Below, one piece after another: positions 36,201-42,856 of a stretch of 42,856 nucleotides of DNA. Position numbers and translations under genes: made by a program. Under the pieces are notes generated by a model. The model did no database searches. It was not told where the DNA came from and saw only the letters and a list, made by a program, of their open reading frames with translations. The stretch is from contig RPQH01000033.1 in assembly GCA_003820375.1 (NCBI GenBank), forward strand, positions 1 through 42,856, written 5' to 3'. This DNA is from Ignavibacteriota bacterium (GTDB lineage Bacteria > Bacteroidota > Ignavibacteria > Tepidaquicellales > OLB5). How positions within the stretch are numbered: the first letter of the stretch is position 1; the number at the start of each line of letters is the position of its first letter.

Positions 36201-36367
36201 GTATTGGTGTCGTCGGCGGATTAATATTTTCCGGTGTACTTACATTATTTGTCGTACCTGCTGTTTACTCATATTTCTCAGGGGCTCAAAGAAGCAATGA
36301 AGCAGATGTAGTTTATAAGAAGGAAGTAAAACACGAACTGGAAGAAGAACTCAGTTTGAGCGAGTAA
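33260..36367 (+). CDS. RND-family efflux transporter permease (AcrB/HAE1 type)
   Basis: A 1035-aa inner-membrane pump with two repeats of six transmembrane helices and two large periplasmic loops. TM4 has GLVVDDAIVVLENI with the proton-relay pair D400-D401, and TM10 has GLVTKNAILIVEFANQ with K920; these correspond to AcrB D407/D408 and K940. The periplasmic loop begins REYPSVDPPVVSVTT. HAE1-type members export hydrophobic or amphiphilic compounds using the proton gradient. Length is typical. The final Glu/Lys-rich tail (about 1015-1035) is soluble. It pairs with the adaptor gene upstream; the outer-membrane partner must lie elsewhere. A 9-bp microrepeat starts four bases after the stop. Confidence 0.95.
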   Translation: MSLSSTSIRRPILAIVFSLIIVIFGVVSFTFLEVREYPSVDPPVVSVTTTYPGANSDVIESQITEPLEQSLNGIEGIEEITSTSREQASSIRIEFGAGKDLEEATNDVRDRVSRAQRNLPRDVDNPIVEKSDADNTPIISVFLQSDSKSILDVSDYATNVIQERLQTIPGVSAVRIFGERKYAIRMWIDPVKLSAYRLTPLDVQNALERENVELPSGRIEGDNTELTIRTFGRLTTPEEFNNLIIKQENNNVVRFSDIGFAELGPENERSSVKRGELPGIGISVTAQPGANAIEISNEFKKRLEDIKKDLPPEYRLEVGFDFSDYVRNTITEVEETIFIAFGLVIIIIFLFLRDWRSTIIPVLAIPVSIIAAFFIMYIFGFSINVLTLVGLILAIGLVVDDAIVVLENIYSKIEQGMNPFEAAFKGSKEIYFAVISTTITLAAVFLPIVFLEGTIGRLFREFGVVIAGSVLVSAFVALTLSPMLSAYMFKKQHKHSRFYIKTEPFFKWLTNWYRESLASFLKVRWLAFVIIGISTVLIYVIGSTLQSEMAPLEDRSNLRVQATAPEGASFEFMERSMDNLTTLILDSVPEASVPMTIIAPSFSAPGAVNSGFINLYLVPPGERDRSQQQIYQMITREINKIRDVRSFPSQPPTIGSRFGGQPVSFVLQAPNFDKLVEVLPKFLEEARKEPQLQFTDANLKVNKPEINLRIDRERAADLGVTVNDIARTLQIAFGSSRFGYYIKDGKQYQVIGQVQRENRDDPYDLKHIYVRNNAGQLIQLDNLVHLNEQATPTSRFRYNRYVSATITSGLTEGATIGDGIAAMERVASRVLTPDFSTALSGQSREFAESSSSLLFVFIFAMVIIFLVLAAQFESFVDPFIIMLTVPLAMTGALLSLWLFDKTLNIFSQIGIIMLVGLVTKNAILIVEFANQKKEQGLKKLDAVLEASVQRFRPILMTSLATILGALPIAVGIGAESRTSLGIGVVGGLIFSGVLTLFVVPAVYSYFSGAQRSNEADVVYKKEVKHELEEELSLSE

Positions 36368-36492
36368 GAGTTCAGAGAGTTCAGAGAGTTCAGAGAGTTG
36401 TGTGTTTGAGAGTTAAGAGTTCAAGAGCTAAAGTTTTGGAATTTTGAATTACGTTATTTATCTTACTCCAACTCTCCAACTCTCCAACTCTC
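36368..36492. repeat. Microrepeats TTCAGAGAG x3 (36371-36397) and opposing CTCCAACT repeats (36467-36492)
   Basis: ttcagagag repeats at 36371, 36380 and 36389. The right part holds caactct at 36469, 36477 and 36485 (8-bp period). gagagtt on the left and aactctc on the right are complementary, so the block could fold into a long imperfect hairpin after the RND gene. Confidence 0.8.
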
Positions 36493-36579
36493 AAATTCTT
36501 CCTTCCTATTTGTATTGATAAATCTTTAATTACAATTTATCTTATTGTTAGTAAGAATTTTATAAAATTTCATTTACTA

Positions 36580-38529
36580 ATGATGAATAAGAAATACAAA
36601 ACTTTATTTCAAATAGCATTCATATGTTTTTTTGTCTCTTCTTTCTCAAACATATTAGCAAGCTCAAGTATAATTCAATTATCTGAATCAAGCTTTAACT
36701 TTAGTGCAAGACGTGTTAATTCATTAAGCGGGTTTACTTTTTCCGTTACTAACCAGGGCAATGAACAACTGGTAATAAACTCAATAACATGTTCCACTCA
36801 AAGATTCAGATTAGATAATACTAACGTCACATTCCCAATTATCATTTTACCGCAGCAATCAAGGACTCTACGCATATGGTTCAATCCCAATACAGCAGGT
36901 ACATTCAGCGATGCCGCGGTTATATCATCAAATGCTGATAATAATTCTGAAGCAAAAATAATATTATCTGGAACAGCAAGTGATAATATTACTACATTGC
37001 TTGGAGATATATTCTGGGCAGGCAATACGCCGCCAAATCCGTTAACAACTGTTCAGGACTATCAGCCAAAAAGCATTAAACGTATTGGTGATGTGACAGG
37101 CGACGGTATTAATGATGTAGTTGTCGCTTCTGAAAATTACTGGACAATTTGTTACAACGGTAATGCTTCAGTAACTGCCGATTCGTTGTGGAAATTCAAC
37201 ACATATTTCGGTACAAACAATACAGGTTCTGTTGATTGGGAAGATGCTATGGATATAATGCCTGATATAAACAATGACGGTAAAGATGAAGTTGTCATCG
37301 GCTGCGGCGGCGGTAATGAAATGGTCTATGTCCTTTCCGGTGCAACAGGGCAAAAGCTCTGGCAGTATGGCAGTGAGGCAAACAATTATGACGGTGACAT
37401 TTTTGCTTTAAGGACTGATAAAGATTATAACAGTGACGGTAGAAAAGATGTATTAATATCAGCCAGCGGAGAATCAAATTTCGGAGGCAGGCATTCAATA
37501 ATTTGCCTGAACGGATTAAACGGACAGGAAATATTTAATGTAATACAAAATTATAATTTTACTGATGATATTGAAACTACTACATCAGGCGGTGCAGTAG
37601 GGGTATCTAATAACGGAGGACCTTATATTGTAGCAGGATTTAATAATACAGGCGGGTCTATTTGGAATTACACAACATTTGGCACAATATGGAGTCTCAG
37701 ATGGGTTCCTGATGTAAATGGTGATAATTTCAGTGATGTAGTTGGCATGCAGGGCTTCAGCGGCGGCATATTCGGCATCTCAGGCAATACAGGTGCACAG
37801 ATATGGACTGCTTCACTCGGCTCAAGCAATAACGGCAAAGTTATACGTCTTGATGATAAAGATAAGAACGGGTTTATTGATGTGTCGCTATCAGGACCGC
37901 AATCTGTTAACAGGGTTGATTCAAAAACAGGGACAGTACTATGGACCACGCCGCTGGCAAGCTCTTTCCTCAGAGGTATTGATGATATCGGCGATGTAAC
38001 CGGGGATACACTGCATGATATAGCCGTAATGACCCAGCTGCCAAGCAAGCTTGTAATTTTAAACGGAAATAATGGTGCAGTTATATTTCAATATACCTTT
38101 GGTACAACAATAAGCGAACGCGGTGACAGGGTAATTGCAATCAACAGCATAGATACAAACCAGACAAAAGAAATGGTAGCCGGCTCACGCGATGGGAGAA
38201 TAAAATGTTTTTCAGGCGGACCCGGAACATTTGTTGGTGTAAACTCTAACAATAATATTGTGCCGGATAATTTTGTTCTCTATCAGAACTATCCTAATCC
38301 TTTTAATCCATCAACAACAATAAAGTTTGATCTTCCATCAAAGTCGGATGTTACAATAAAATTATTTGATATAGTTGGAAGAGAAATTGCCATAATAGCA
38401 CAGGGAAATTTTGCAGCAGGCAATCATTCAATAAACTGGAGTGCAAATAAGCTTTCTTCCGGAGTATATTTTTACAGGATAATTGCCGGAGATTACGAAG
38501 CTGTAAAGAAGATGACACTTATCAAATAG
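36580..38529 (+). CDS. Secreted FG-GAP repeat protein with ASH-like domain and T9SS sorting domain
   Basis: A 649-aa protein: signal peptide (about 1-28, ending LAS), then an Ig-like ASH/HYDIN (choice-of-anchor D type) domain of about 95 residues (SESSFNFSARRVNSLSGFTF through IILSGTAS). FG-GAP-type repeats with Ca-binding-like loops follow: GDVTGDGINDVVV (about 168), DINNDGKDEVVIG (about 229), DYNSDGRKDVLIS, DVNGDNFSDVVGM, DKNGFIDVSL and GDVTGDTLHDIAVM. Quinoprotein-like strands (SGATGQKLWQYG) alternate with them. QNYPNPFNPS (near 569) starts the T9SS sorting domain ending VKKMTLIK. The first of two adjacent ATG codons is used. It is probably a surface-displayed, calcium-stabilised adhesin or binding protein. 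The stop codon lies inside an 8-bp repeat. Confidence 0.9.
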   Translation: MMNKKYKTLFQIAFICFFVSSFSNILASSSIIQLSESSFNFSARRVNSLSGFTFSVTNQGNEQLVINSITCSTQRFRLDNTNVTFPIIILPQQSRTLRIWFNPNTAGTFSDAAVISSNADNNSEAKIILSGTASDNITTLLGDIFWAGNTPPNPLTTVQDYQPKSIKRIGDVTGDGINDVVVASENYWTICYNGNASVTADSLWKFNTYFGTNNTGSVDWEDAMDIMPDINNDGKDEVVIGCGGGNEMVYVLSGATGQKLWQYGSEANNYDGDIFALRTDKDYNSDGRKDVLISASGESNFGGRHSIICLNGLNGQEIFNVIQNYNFTDDIETTTSGGAVGVSNNGGPYIVAGFNNTGGSIWNYTTFGTIWSLRWVPDVNGDNFSDVVGMQGFSGGIFGISGNTGAQIWTASLGSSNNGKVIRLDDKDKNGFIDVSLSGPQSVNRVDSKTGTVLWTTPLASSFLRGIDDIGDVTGDTLHDIAVMTQLPSKLVILNGNNGAVIFQYTFGTTISERGDRVIAINSIDTNQTKEMVAGSRDGRIKCFSGGPGTFVGVNSNNNIVPDNFVLYQNYPNPFNPSTTIKFDLPSKSDVTIKLFDIVGREIAIIAQGNFAAGNHSINWSANKLSSGVYFYRIIAGDYEAVKKMTLIK

Positions 38530-38547
38530 TGAAATAGTGAAATAGTG
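38524..38547 (+). repeat. 8-bp microrepeat AAATAGTG x3 containing a stop codon
   Basis: Three perfect copies at 38524, 38532 and 38540. The TAG stop of the preceding gene (38527-38529) is inside the first copy and is followed directly by TGA. Confidence 0.9.
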
Positions 38548-38585
38548 TAAAAAGTGTTCGGCACATGTCTGATTACTTCATTATC

Positions 38586-38617
38586 AAAGGCGTTCTGAAT
38601 AAGGATGCCTTTTTTAT
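38586..38617 (+). terminator. Rho-independent terminator of the FG-GAP T9SS gene
   Basis: aaaggcgttct (38586-38596) pairs with aggatgccttt (38602-38612), an 11-bp stem with two G-T pairs and a 5-base loop, followed by a T-run. It lies 57 bases after the stop. Confidence 0.85.
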
Positions 38618-38943
38618 TATAATCCTCATTTGTAAGACAAACACCTGCAAACTGAAAATTTTTCAATTTCTTTACTTTTTTGTTTCAATATCTGACCCTA
38701 CTTTTGACCCTCGAATAAATTAATCTTGCGACCTGATAATCATGATTTCGATATTGACAAAGAACGACAGTGAGTGATAAATTGCAGCAGTATTCACTAC
38801 TATATAAATATAATATGGAGATTGCCGCTTGTCAAATATTTCATGAAAATAGTTTAAAGTGTATGGAGTGCTTAGAATGTATTGTGTGCTTAGAGTGTTT
38901 TTTAAGCAATTTTGATTCAAGGATAAATTAGGAGGTAAGGATT
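38618..38943. other. Intergenic, no gene recognised
   Basis: AT-rich, stops in all frames. A weak direct repeat (agtgtatggagtgcttag and gtgtgcttagagtg) lies near 38858-38898. I see no gene or promoter. Confidence 0.4.
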
Positions 38944-38982
38944 CCACTCTCGAGAGGGGAGGAAGCGAAGCGGAAGGGGTGT
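38944..38982 (+). repeat. GC-rich CTCTCC/GGAGAG family unit with GCGAAGCG
   Basis: ccactctcgagaggggagg is followed by aagcgaagcggaaggggtgt. It shares gcgaagcg and the purine run with the 17320-17355 unit. Confidence 0.75.
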
Positions 38983-39067
38983 GTCCTTAATTGAACCGGG
39001 AATACCTTAAAGCATCACTTTAAGTCTTAAATTATAGCGACAGTAAATCGATTATTTCGTTTATTTT

Positions 39068-39296
39068 TTCCCAAAAACCAGTGGGCAGGAGTAGTTTTTC
39101 GAAAACCGCATTTCCTGCATATAATCGCCATTTTTTAGCTCGTTTTTGGTACTTTGGGCAGGAGTTATCTCTTTATACTGCAATATGTTACAGCCATTTT
39201 TTGAAAAACTCTGCCCAAAACCTGCCCGTAAAGTGCCCGTAGAGTGCCCACTGAATGCCCACTGAGTGCCCACTGAGTGCCCACTGGATGACCACG
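39068..39296. repeat. Nested direct and inverted repeats with an 11-bp GCCCACTGAGT array
   Basis: gggcaggagt occurs at about 39082 and 39159. The segment gggcaggagtagtttttcg is also partly inverted as tttgaaaaactctgccc near 39200-39215. From about 39222 to 39290 the unit gcccactgagt repeats with an 11-bp period, after looser gcccgtaaagt and gcccgtagagt copies. A minus-strand frame crosses it but is repeat-derived. Confidence 0.75.
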
Positions 39297-39336
39297 TTTT
39301 TTGCCCTGCTGTTGGAGGAAGAAAAAGTGGTTTTAA

Positions 39337-39475
39337 ACCTCACCCCCGTTCCCGCTCCTAAAAGGAGATGGGAGATTCGATAGATTATAAATCCAGAAGA
39401 GATGACATTATGGTAGAAATATTGGTTCTAAAACCATACCACTTCTCTCCTAAAAGGAGAGGGGGTGAAAATATT
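39337..39475. repeat. Composite: REP-like unit nested between two GC-rich palindromes
   Basis: A CTCCT/AGGAG palindrome (39337-39374, cgctcctaaaaggagatggg), a REP-like unit (39385-39420, ataaatccagaagagatgac followed by attatggtagaaat), then ctctcctaaaaggagagggg (39444-39463). The central unit matches those at 42486 and 42616, in the opposite orientation. Confidence 0.75.
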
Positions 39476-39534
39476 TTTACTTCATCGTTTTGGAAGGATA
39501 TGGTTATTGGTGTAAAACACAAACAACGTAGAAC

Positions 39535-39567
39535 AAAAAGCCAGTTAACAGCTAACTGCCTTTTTTA
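39535..39567 (+). terminator. Orphan terminator-like hairpin upstream of the DUF2569 gene
   Basis: aaaagccagtta pairs with taactgcctttt with one mismatch and a 5-base loop, followed by a T-run. No plus-strand gene lies between the terminator at 38617 and here. Confidence 0.65.
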
Positions 39568-39595
39568 TTTCTATTAGTAATGTTAAAATAGCAGA

Positions 39596-40063
39596 ATGGA
39601 TAAACAAGAGAAGGTTAAGGATTATAAATCCATTGGCGGATGGCTGATGGTACTGCAGGTATTTATTTTATTGAACGGCATAAGCTGGTTAAGAAATATC
39701 CAGTTGTTTTTCGGCTTGCTTGGTGAAAAAGAAAAATTAATAGATGAAATGCATATCAGTGCTCCCGGCGCTTACACTGCATTTATTTATTTTGAAATAG
39801 TTGCTGCAATTGTAATGCTTCTTTTTACAATAACATTGATATATTATATGTTCAAAATGGCAAAAGTGTTTAAGCTGTTGGTGATAATTTATGTTGCAGT
39901 AGAAGTAGTACTTGAATTCCTTGTGTATTTTTTATTTGGTCCGATGCTGCAGACAATTGGGAGCATACCTGTAGAAAAGATGGCTTTTTCTGTAGTGATA
40001 GCAGGTCTTATAACATTCTACATCCTTACATCAATCAGAGTGAAGGAGACTTTTGTCAGATAA
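39596..40063 (+). CDS. DUF2569 family integral membrane protein
   Basis: A 155-aa protein with four membrane segments (about 14-38, 62-86, 92-115, 124-145). It begins with the family hallmark YKSIGGWLMVLQ (residues 10-21) and ends with ILTSIRVKETFV, matching the typical GGWL entry and SxRVKxTF end of DUF2569 proteins. No function is established for the family. It lies between an orphan terminator-like hairpin and a strong hairpin terminator, so it is probably transcribed alone. Confidence 0.85.
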   Translation: MDKQEKVKDYKSIGGWLMVLQVFILLNGISWLRNIQLFFGLLGEKEKLIDEMHISAPGAYTAFIYFEIVAAIVMLLFTITLIYYMFKMAKVFKLLVIIYVAVEVVLEFLVYFLFGPMLQTIGSIPVEKMAFSVVIAGLITFYILTSIRVKETFVR

Positions 40064-40080
40064 TAATTTACCCGGTAAAA

Positions 40081-40131
40081 AAGGGATAGCTCAGACCTTC
40101 CTGTTGTAAACAGGTCTGAGCTATCCTTATT
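40081..40131. terminator. Strong bidirectional terminator between convergent genes
   Basis: aagggatagctcagacct (40081-40098) pairs with aggtctgagctatcctt (40112-40128) with one bulged G. The T-rich tail continues on the plus strand and an A-run (40077-40082) gives a minus-strand tail. It lies between the stops of the 39596 (+) and 40166 (-) genes. Confidence 0.9.
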
Positions 40132-40165
40132 TATAAACAGCAATCTCTTATCAGAAACTAAAGAA

Positions 40166-40522
40166 CTATTGAGTTGAACAGGTGACAGTACCGGAGGTAC
40201 ACTTTGCCAGTTTTTTTGTTGCTATACACTTCGGATTAACCGGGTCTGCAGGAGCATAAAACTTTATAACATGATCCACATCGGCGCTGACTGTTTCAGT
40301 TTTGCTTAAGCTTTGCTGAATAGCATATTTATATACTCCGTCCACGTACACATTGTACACTGTTGAAGAGTTGTTCAAAATAATTAATTCTGCAGTATTG
40401 CTTGATTCACATGAAGACTTAACAGCCACAGATTCCCCAACGTCGCAAGCAATAAAATAAAACGGGACAAATAATACCCCTAAGGCAATAACCGTTCTAA
40501 GTAATGATTTGTAAAGTTTCAT
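40166..40522 (-). CDS. Small lipoprotein of unknown function
   Basis: A 118-aa product with a lipoprotein signal (lipobox FIAC, Cys26). The mature part has an Ig-like strand pattern (AELIILNNSSTVYNVYVDGV, then HVIKFYAPADP) and four more cysteines (C38, C99, C108, C115) that could form disulfides. The strand pattern recalls PEGA-type surface domains, but no family is assigned. It is convergent with the DUF2569 gene across a strong terminator and follows the cytochrome gene on the same strand (145-base gap). Confidence 0.7.
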   Translation of the reverse strand: MKLYKSLLRTVIALGVLFVPFYFIACDVGESVAVKSSCESSNTAELIILNNSSTVYNVYVDGVYKYAIQQSLSKTETVSADVDHVIKFYAPADPVNPKCIATKKLAKCTSGTVTCSTQ

Positions 40523-40667
40523 AATAGCTAATTTATTGATGATATAATGATTTAACCTACACGAATATAGTACTAAGCTTTTCTTAAAATTATCACAAAA
40601 ATCGCTAAAATTTTGCCCTTATGAGTTAACCAAAATCACTAGGCTCTAACGAAACCCGCTATGCTGC

Positions 40668-42110
40668 CTATTTAATTAACGCCATTTTGATTGATTTGCT
40701 CAATCCACTGTATTCTACACGGCAAATGTATGTTCCGCTGGGTAATTCTCTGCCATCCCACTCTAATTCAAATGTACCCGGGTTTAATTCGCGTTCCAGG
40801 AGTATTTTTACCTCTTTCCCCGACATATCATACACCTTTATTCTCACGAAACCGGATTTATTTATCCCAAACTTGATTTTCGTAACAGGATTGAACGGAT
40901 TCGGATAATTCTGATTAAGTACAAATTCCTTTGGTACTTCATTGCTTGTTTTCTTAATTCCGATATATGTTTTGCCGTGCGGTCCGGGTCCCGGAGGAGG
41001 TGAGCTATGGCAAACCATACAATTTGAGATTGCCCCCGAATGCCCCTGCAGCCTTATGCTCTGCAAGTTATCATTGGCTTCCCGTGAGGGGAATATAGTA
41101 TGCGGACTACCATGGCATGTAGAGCAATACAATTGGCTGTGACCTTTTGATTCACGGTACAGTTTTCCCGGCTGCTCGGAATACGTGCTTCCGTGGCAGG
41201 TTGTTGCTCCGCAGCGCGGCTCGTCAAGCCAGGGACGCCTGCCGTTATCTATCGATTGTGCTATTACCTGCATTGTTCCATGGCAATTCTGGCATGTTAA
41301 AGCATCACGCATCACATCTCTGAAACATACAGTATTCGGACCGGGATGGCATTTATAGCAGGTTGACCTGTCATTTATCGGCTGAATAAAATCATGCTGG
41401 TCATGCATTCTGTATGAAAACGACTTTGCTTCCGGGATGCCTACTGTGCCAAGTGCATTTGATGCATGACATCTTGCGCATAACTCGGGTTGATTATATT
41501 TAAAGCCGTTTACATTTTCATGTTCATTTTTTATTGATTGTTCCGAGCTGTGGCATCCCGATTGCACACAACCTATCTCATTACTGACAGGGATTACAAC
41601 GTCGCTGTATCCAAGAACTGTTGAACCGTTCAATTCTTTTGCCGCAAGATGTATAAGCTGGTACGGTCTTTCATTCACGAGGTCTGTATCAGTAAACGGT
41701 GTATTGGGTATTCCAACCACCCTGAAGCTGTTGCCTACTGTATCAAGCAGGCCTGTTAAGCCCTTACCTGTCAGCCCAATGTTGTTTGGCAGGGGATTGG
41801 GTAAGCCGAATAACTCCTGTGCATATGTCCAGAAATTTGTTTTCGTTATTGATGTCGTATTATTTGGGATGTTATATTCAATTTTATAACCAACATTAAC
41901 AATTTGAGGAAGCTGCCCGGTTTGCTTGATAATTAAAACTGCATAAACATTATTGTATGGCGGAAGTACTGCCATTTTGGAGAAATCCTGATTTGAACAA
42001 TGCATACCTAAATCGTTCCATCCAATGAGAACGTAGGTCTGCTGGGAATGTAACTGACTGATAGTAAACAGTAACAATAAAATTAACAGTAATGAAGATA
42101 ATTTTTTCAT
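40668..42110 (-). CDS. Secreted multihaem c-type cytochrome with T9SS sorting domain
   Basis: A 480-aa protein. Signal peptide (about 1-23), then an N-terminal domain with GWNDLGMHC (30-38). The haem region has five CxxCH sites (C211, C251, C273, C329, C364) and two CX4CH sites (C181-H187 and C300-H306), so up to seven haems. A PPPGPGPHG linker leads to QNYPNPFNPV (about 400), which starts a T9SS sorting domain ending KMALIK. Such a protein would cross Sec, receive haems in the periplasm by cytochrome c maturation, then leave through T9SS. That fits extracellular or surface electron transfer, but the donor, the acceptor and haem use at the CX4CH sites are inferred. No other cytochrome or maturation gene is in the window. 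Confidence 0.92.
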   Translation of the reverse strand: MKKLSSLLLILLLLFTISQLHSQQTYVLIGWNDLGMHCSNQDFSKMAVLPPYNNVYAVLIIKQTGQLPQIVNVGYKIEYNIPNNTTSITKTNFWTYAQELFGLPNPLPNNIGLTGKGLTGLLDTVGNSFRVVGIPNTPFTDTDLVNERPYQLIHLAAKELNGSTVLGYSDVVIPVSNEIGCVQSGCHSSEQSIKNEHENVNGFKYNQPELCARCHASNALGTVGIPEAKSFSYRMHDQHDFIQPINDRSTCYKCHPGPNTVCFRDVMRDALTCQNCHGTMQVIAQSIDNGRRPWLDEPRCGATTCHGSTYSEQPGKLYRESKGHSQLYCSTCHGSPHTIFPSREANDNLQSIRLQGHSGAISNCMVCHSSPPPGPGPHGKTYIGIKKTSNEVPKEFVLNQNYPNPFNPVTKIKFGINKSGFVRIKVYDMSGKEVKILLERELNPGTFELEWDGRELPSGTYICRVEYSGLSKSIKMALIK

Positions 42111-42485
42111 GGTTTTTTATCTTTTAGTTGATTAATTGAAGTTAAATGATTTGGGATAAAACTCTTTGAAAGGGTATAGGATAATGTGCAGTCATCTTTG
42201 AATAAGATGAACGCTATGCTTGAAACTTGCTTGATTTGAACCCTTATTTGCAATTTCTGATTTTATGAAATTGATGTTCTCAAGCGGGATATGGAAAATT
42301 GAGATGCTTATATTGGTAAATGCAAACAAATGTAATAAAGTTCTGTTATTAATGTGGTTTATAAAATAAATATTAAGATACAGGAGTTTGGATTCTTGTC
42401 AAGTTTTTTAATATGAACAATTGCCTGTGTATGAACATGCACACACCCTCATTCCCAAATACAACATGTGAAGCAGGGAAAATGA
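42111..42485. other. Intergenic upstream of the cytochrome gene, no gene recognised
   Basis: About 375 bases, AT-rich, stops in all frames. The promoter of the minus-strand cytochrome gene must lie here, but no TAnnTTTG match (plus-strand CAAAnnTA) is seen. Confidence 0.4.
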
Positions 42486-42520
42486 TTTTCTACTATAATA
42501 TCATCCCTTCAGGATTTAAT
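42486..42520 (-). repeat. REP-like unit (core CATCCCTTCAGGATT)
   Basis: ttttctactataatatcatc continues into ccttcaggatttaat. It follows the same plan as the 63-bp units at 2091 (TTTTCTA flank, then a short palindrome, then TTTAAT) but with atccc/ggat arms. Confidence 0.8.
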
Positions 42521-42558
42521 TCTTAGTCAACAATCTTGATATAATAATATCAATCCTT

Positions 42559-42588
42559 CCTGCCTGCGCCAAGGCTTTGGTAGGCAGG
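42559..42588. repeat. Hairpin CCTGCCT/AGGCAGG with inner CCAA/TTGG stem
   Basis: cctgcct (42559-42565) pairs with aggcagg (42582-42588), and inside it ccaa pairs with ttgg. It stands between the two REP-like units and is GC-rich relative to its surroundings. Confidence 0.8.
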
Positions 42589-42615
42589 CGGGATTCTGTT
42601 CGTTTATTATAAATT

Positions 42616-42647
42616 AATCTACCATAATTTCATCCCTTCGGGATTTA
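42616..42647 (-). repeat. REP-like unit (core CATCCCTTCGGGATT)
   Basis: aatctaccataatttcatcc continues into cttcgggattta. Same orientation and plan as 42486-42520, with a perfect atccc-ttc-gggat palindrome. Confidence 0.8.
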
Positions 42648-42740
42648 CGCATGTTTATGCACAGACAGGAGGGTCACCTTTCGCAAGAGTGTAATCATAG
42701 GGTAAGATTTTAATATTTGCATTTAATTTCAGCTCCTGTC

Positions 42741-42856
42741 CTCACCCCCCGACCCCCTCTCCTATGATACATGAAAGGAGAGGGGGAGACATAAAAATAT
42801 AGAACTTGAGTAATAATAAAATCTTAAAAGTAAAAGGAACTCCCCCTCTCCTAACA
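42741..42856. repeat. GC-rich CTCTCC/GGAGAG family, one full copy and the start of another
   Basis: ccgaccccctctcct and aggagagggggag (about 42750-42789) form a long palindrome around a 13-base middle. A second copy begins ctccccctctcct at 42840 and is cut by the window edge. Confidence 0.8.

Noticed and set aside
32001..36367. Complete tripartite efflux operon
   Set aside because: Only adaptor and pump are present; the following gene is an FG-GAP T9SS protein, not a TolC-like channel.
38720..38947. Minus-strand 75-aa frame
   Set aside because: It begins in a GC-rich repeat and passes through a direct repeat; composition is not protein-like.
39061..39273. Minus-strand 70-aa frame over the GGGCA repeats
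   Set aside because: Its start lies inside the 11-bp array and the peptide follows repeat content; no ribosome site or domain is seen.
39368..39577. Plus-strand 69-aa frame
   Set aside because: It is translated from the nested repeat block and ends after the terminator hairpin.
40081..40131. tRNA-like segment (gggatagctcag resembles a tRNA 5' end and D-stem)
   Set aside because: It pairs perfectly with its own downstream inverted copy, no anticodon or T-arm follows, and it sits between convergent stops, so it is a terminator.

Overview
The window is AT-rich bacterial DNA, most consistent with the Bacteroidota/Chlorobi side of the tree and probably Ignavibacteria or a close relative. The main evidence is seven gene products ending in the type IX secretion (T9SS) C-terminal sorting domain with the NYPNPFNP signature and a final KMxLxK. 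Supporting evidence is a long SecA with a C-terminal zinc finger and several TAnnTTTG promoter-like elements. This is inference from motifs; there is no rRNA or tRNA gene here to anchor taxonomy.

Layout. 1-4558: the tail of one T9SS cargo, a Ycf48-like T9SS protein, a small lipoprotein, about 1 kb of palindromic repeats, and a minus-strand beta-propeller T9SS protein. 4753-12324: NagZ-type glycosidase, a membrane-tailed lipoprotein, a second propeller T9SS protein, an AlkA-like DNA glycosylase, a HAD phosphatase, a small unknown gene, a repeat block holding two decayed coding fragments, and a thioredoxin-fold protein. 12395-15472: secA. 15533-26711 (minus): four large secreted proteins without a sorting domain, namely a propeller-like unknown, an 1838-aa alpha-2-macroglobulin with an intact thioester, and two tandem WG-repeat paralogues. 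26900-31759: a second Ycf48-like T9SS protein, a 61-aa gene, a MerR regulator with a cysteine-rich tail, a PAS protein, and an overlapping GT2 / methyltransferase / Nudix operon. 32001-38529: RND adaptor and pump, then an FG-GAP T9SS protein. 38530-42856: a repeat-rich stretch, a DUF2569 membrane protein, a small lipoprotein, and a seven-haem T9SS cytochrome.

The window is dominated by export. SecA drives Sec translocation, the T9SS cargo carry surface or secretion signals, and the A2M/WG cluster is Sec-exported but lacks the T9SS tag. The T9SS machinery itself, an outer-membrane TolC-like partner for the RND pump, and a PBP1C partner for the A2M are all absent here.

Intergenic DNA is unusually structured. 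It holds a REP-like palindrome family whose stem arms change together, a GC-rich CTCTCC/GGAGAG palindrome family, a long-armed inverted repeat beside coding remnants, and 8-15 bp microrepeats that begin in or just after several stop codons. I found no CRISPR array, transposase, prophage or classic defence operon. The most interesting items are the T9SS-exported cytochrome, the REP family and its 63-bp array, the microrepeats at stop codons (and a similar one inside two secretion signals), the decayed fragments at 11350-11585, and the MerR/PAS pair.
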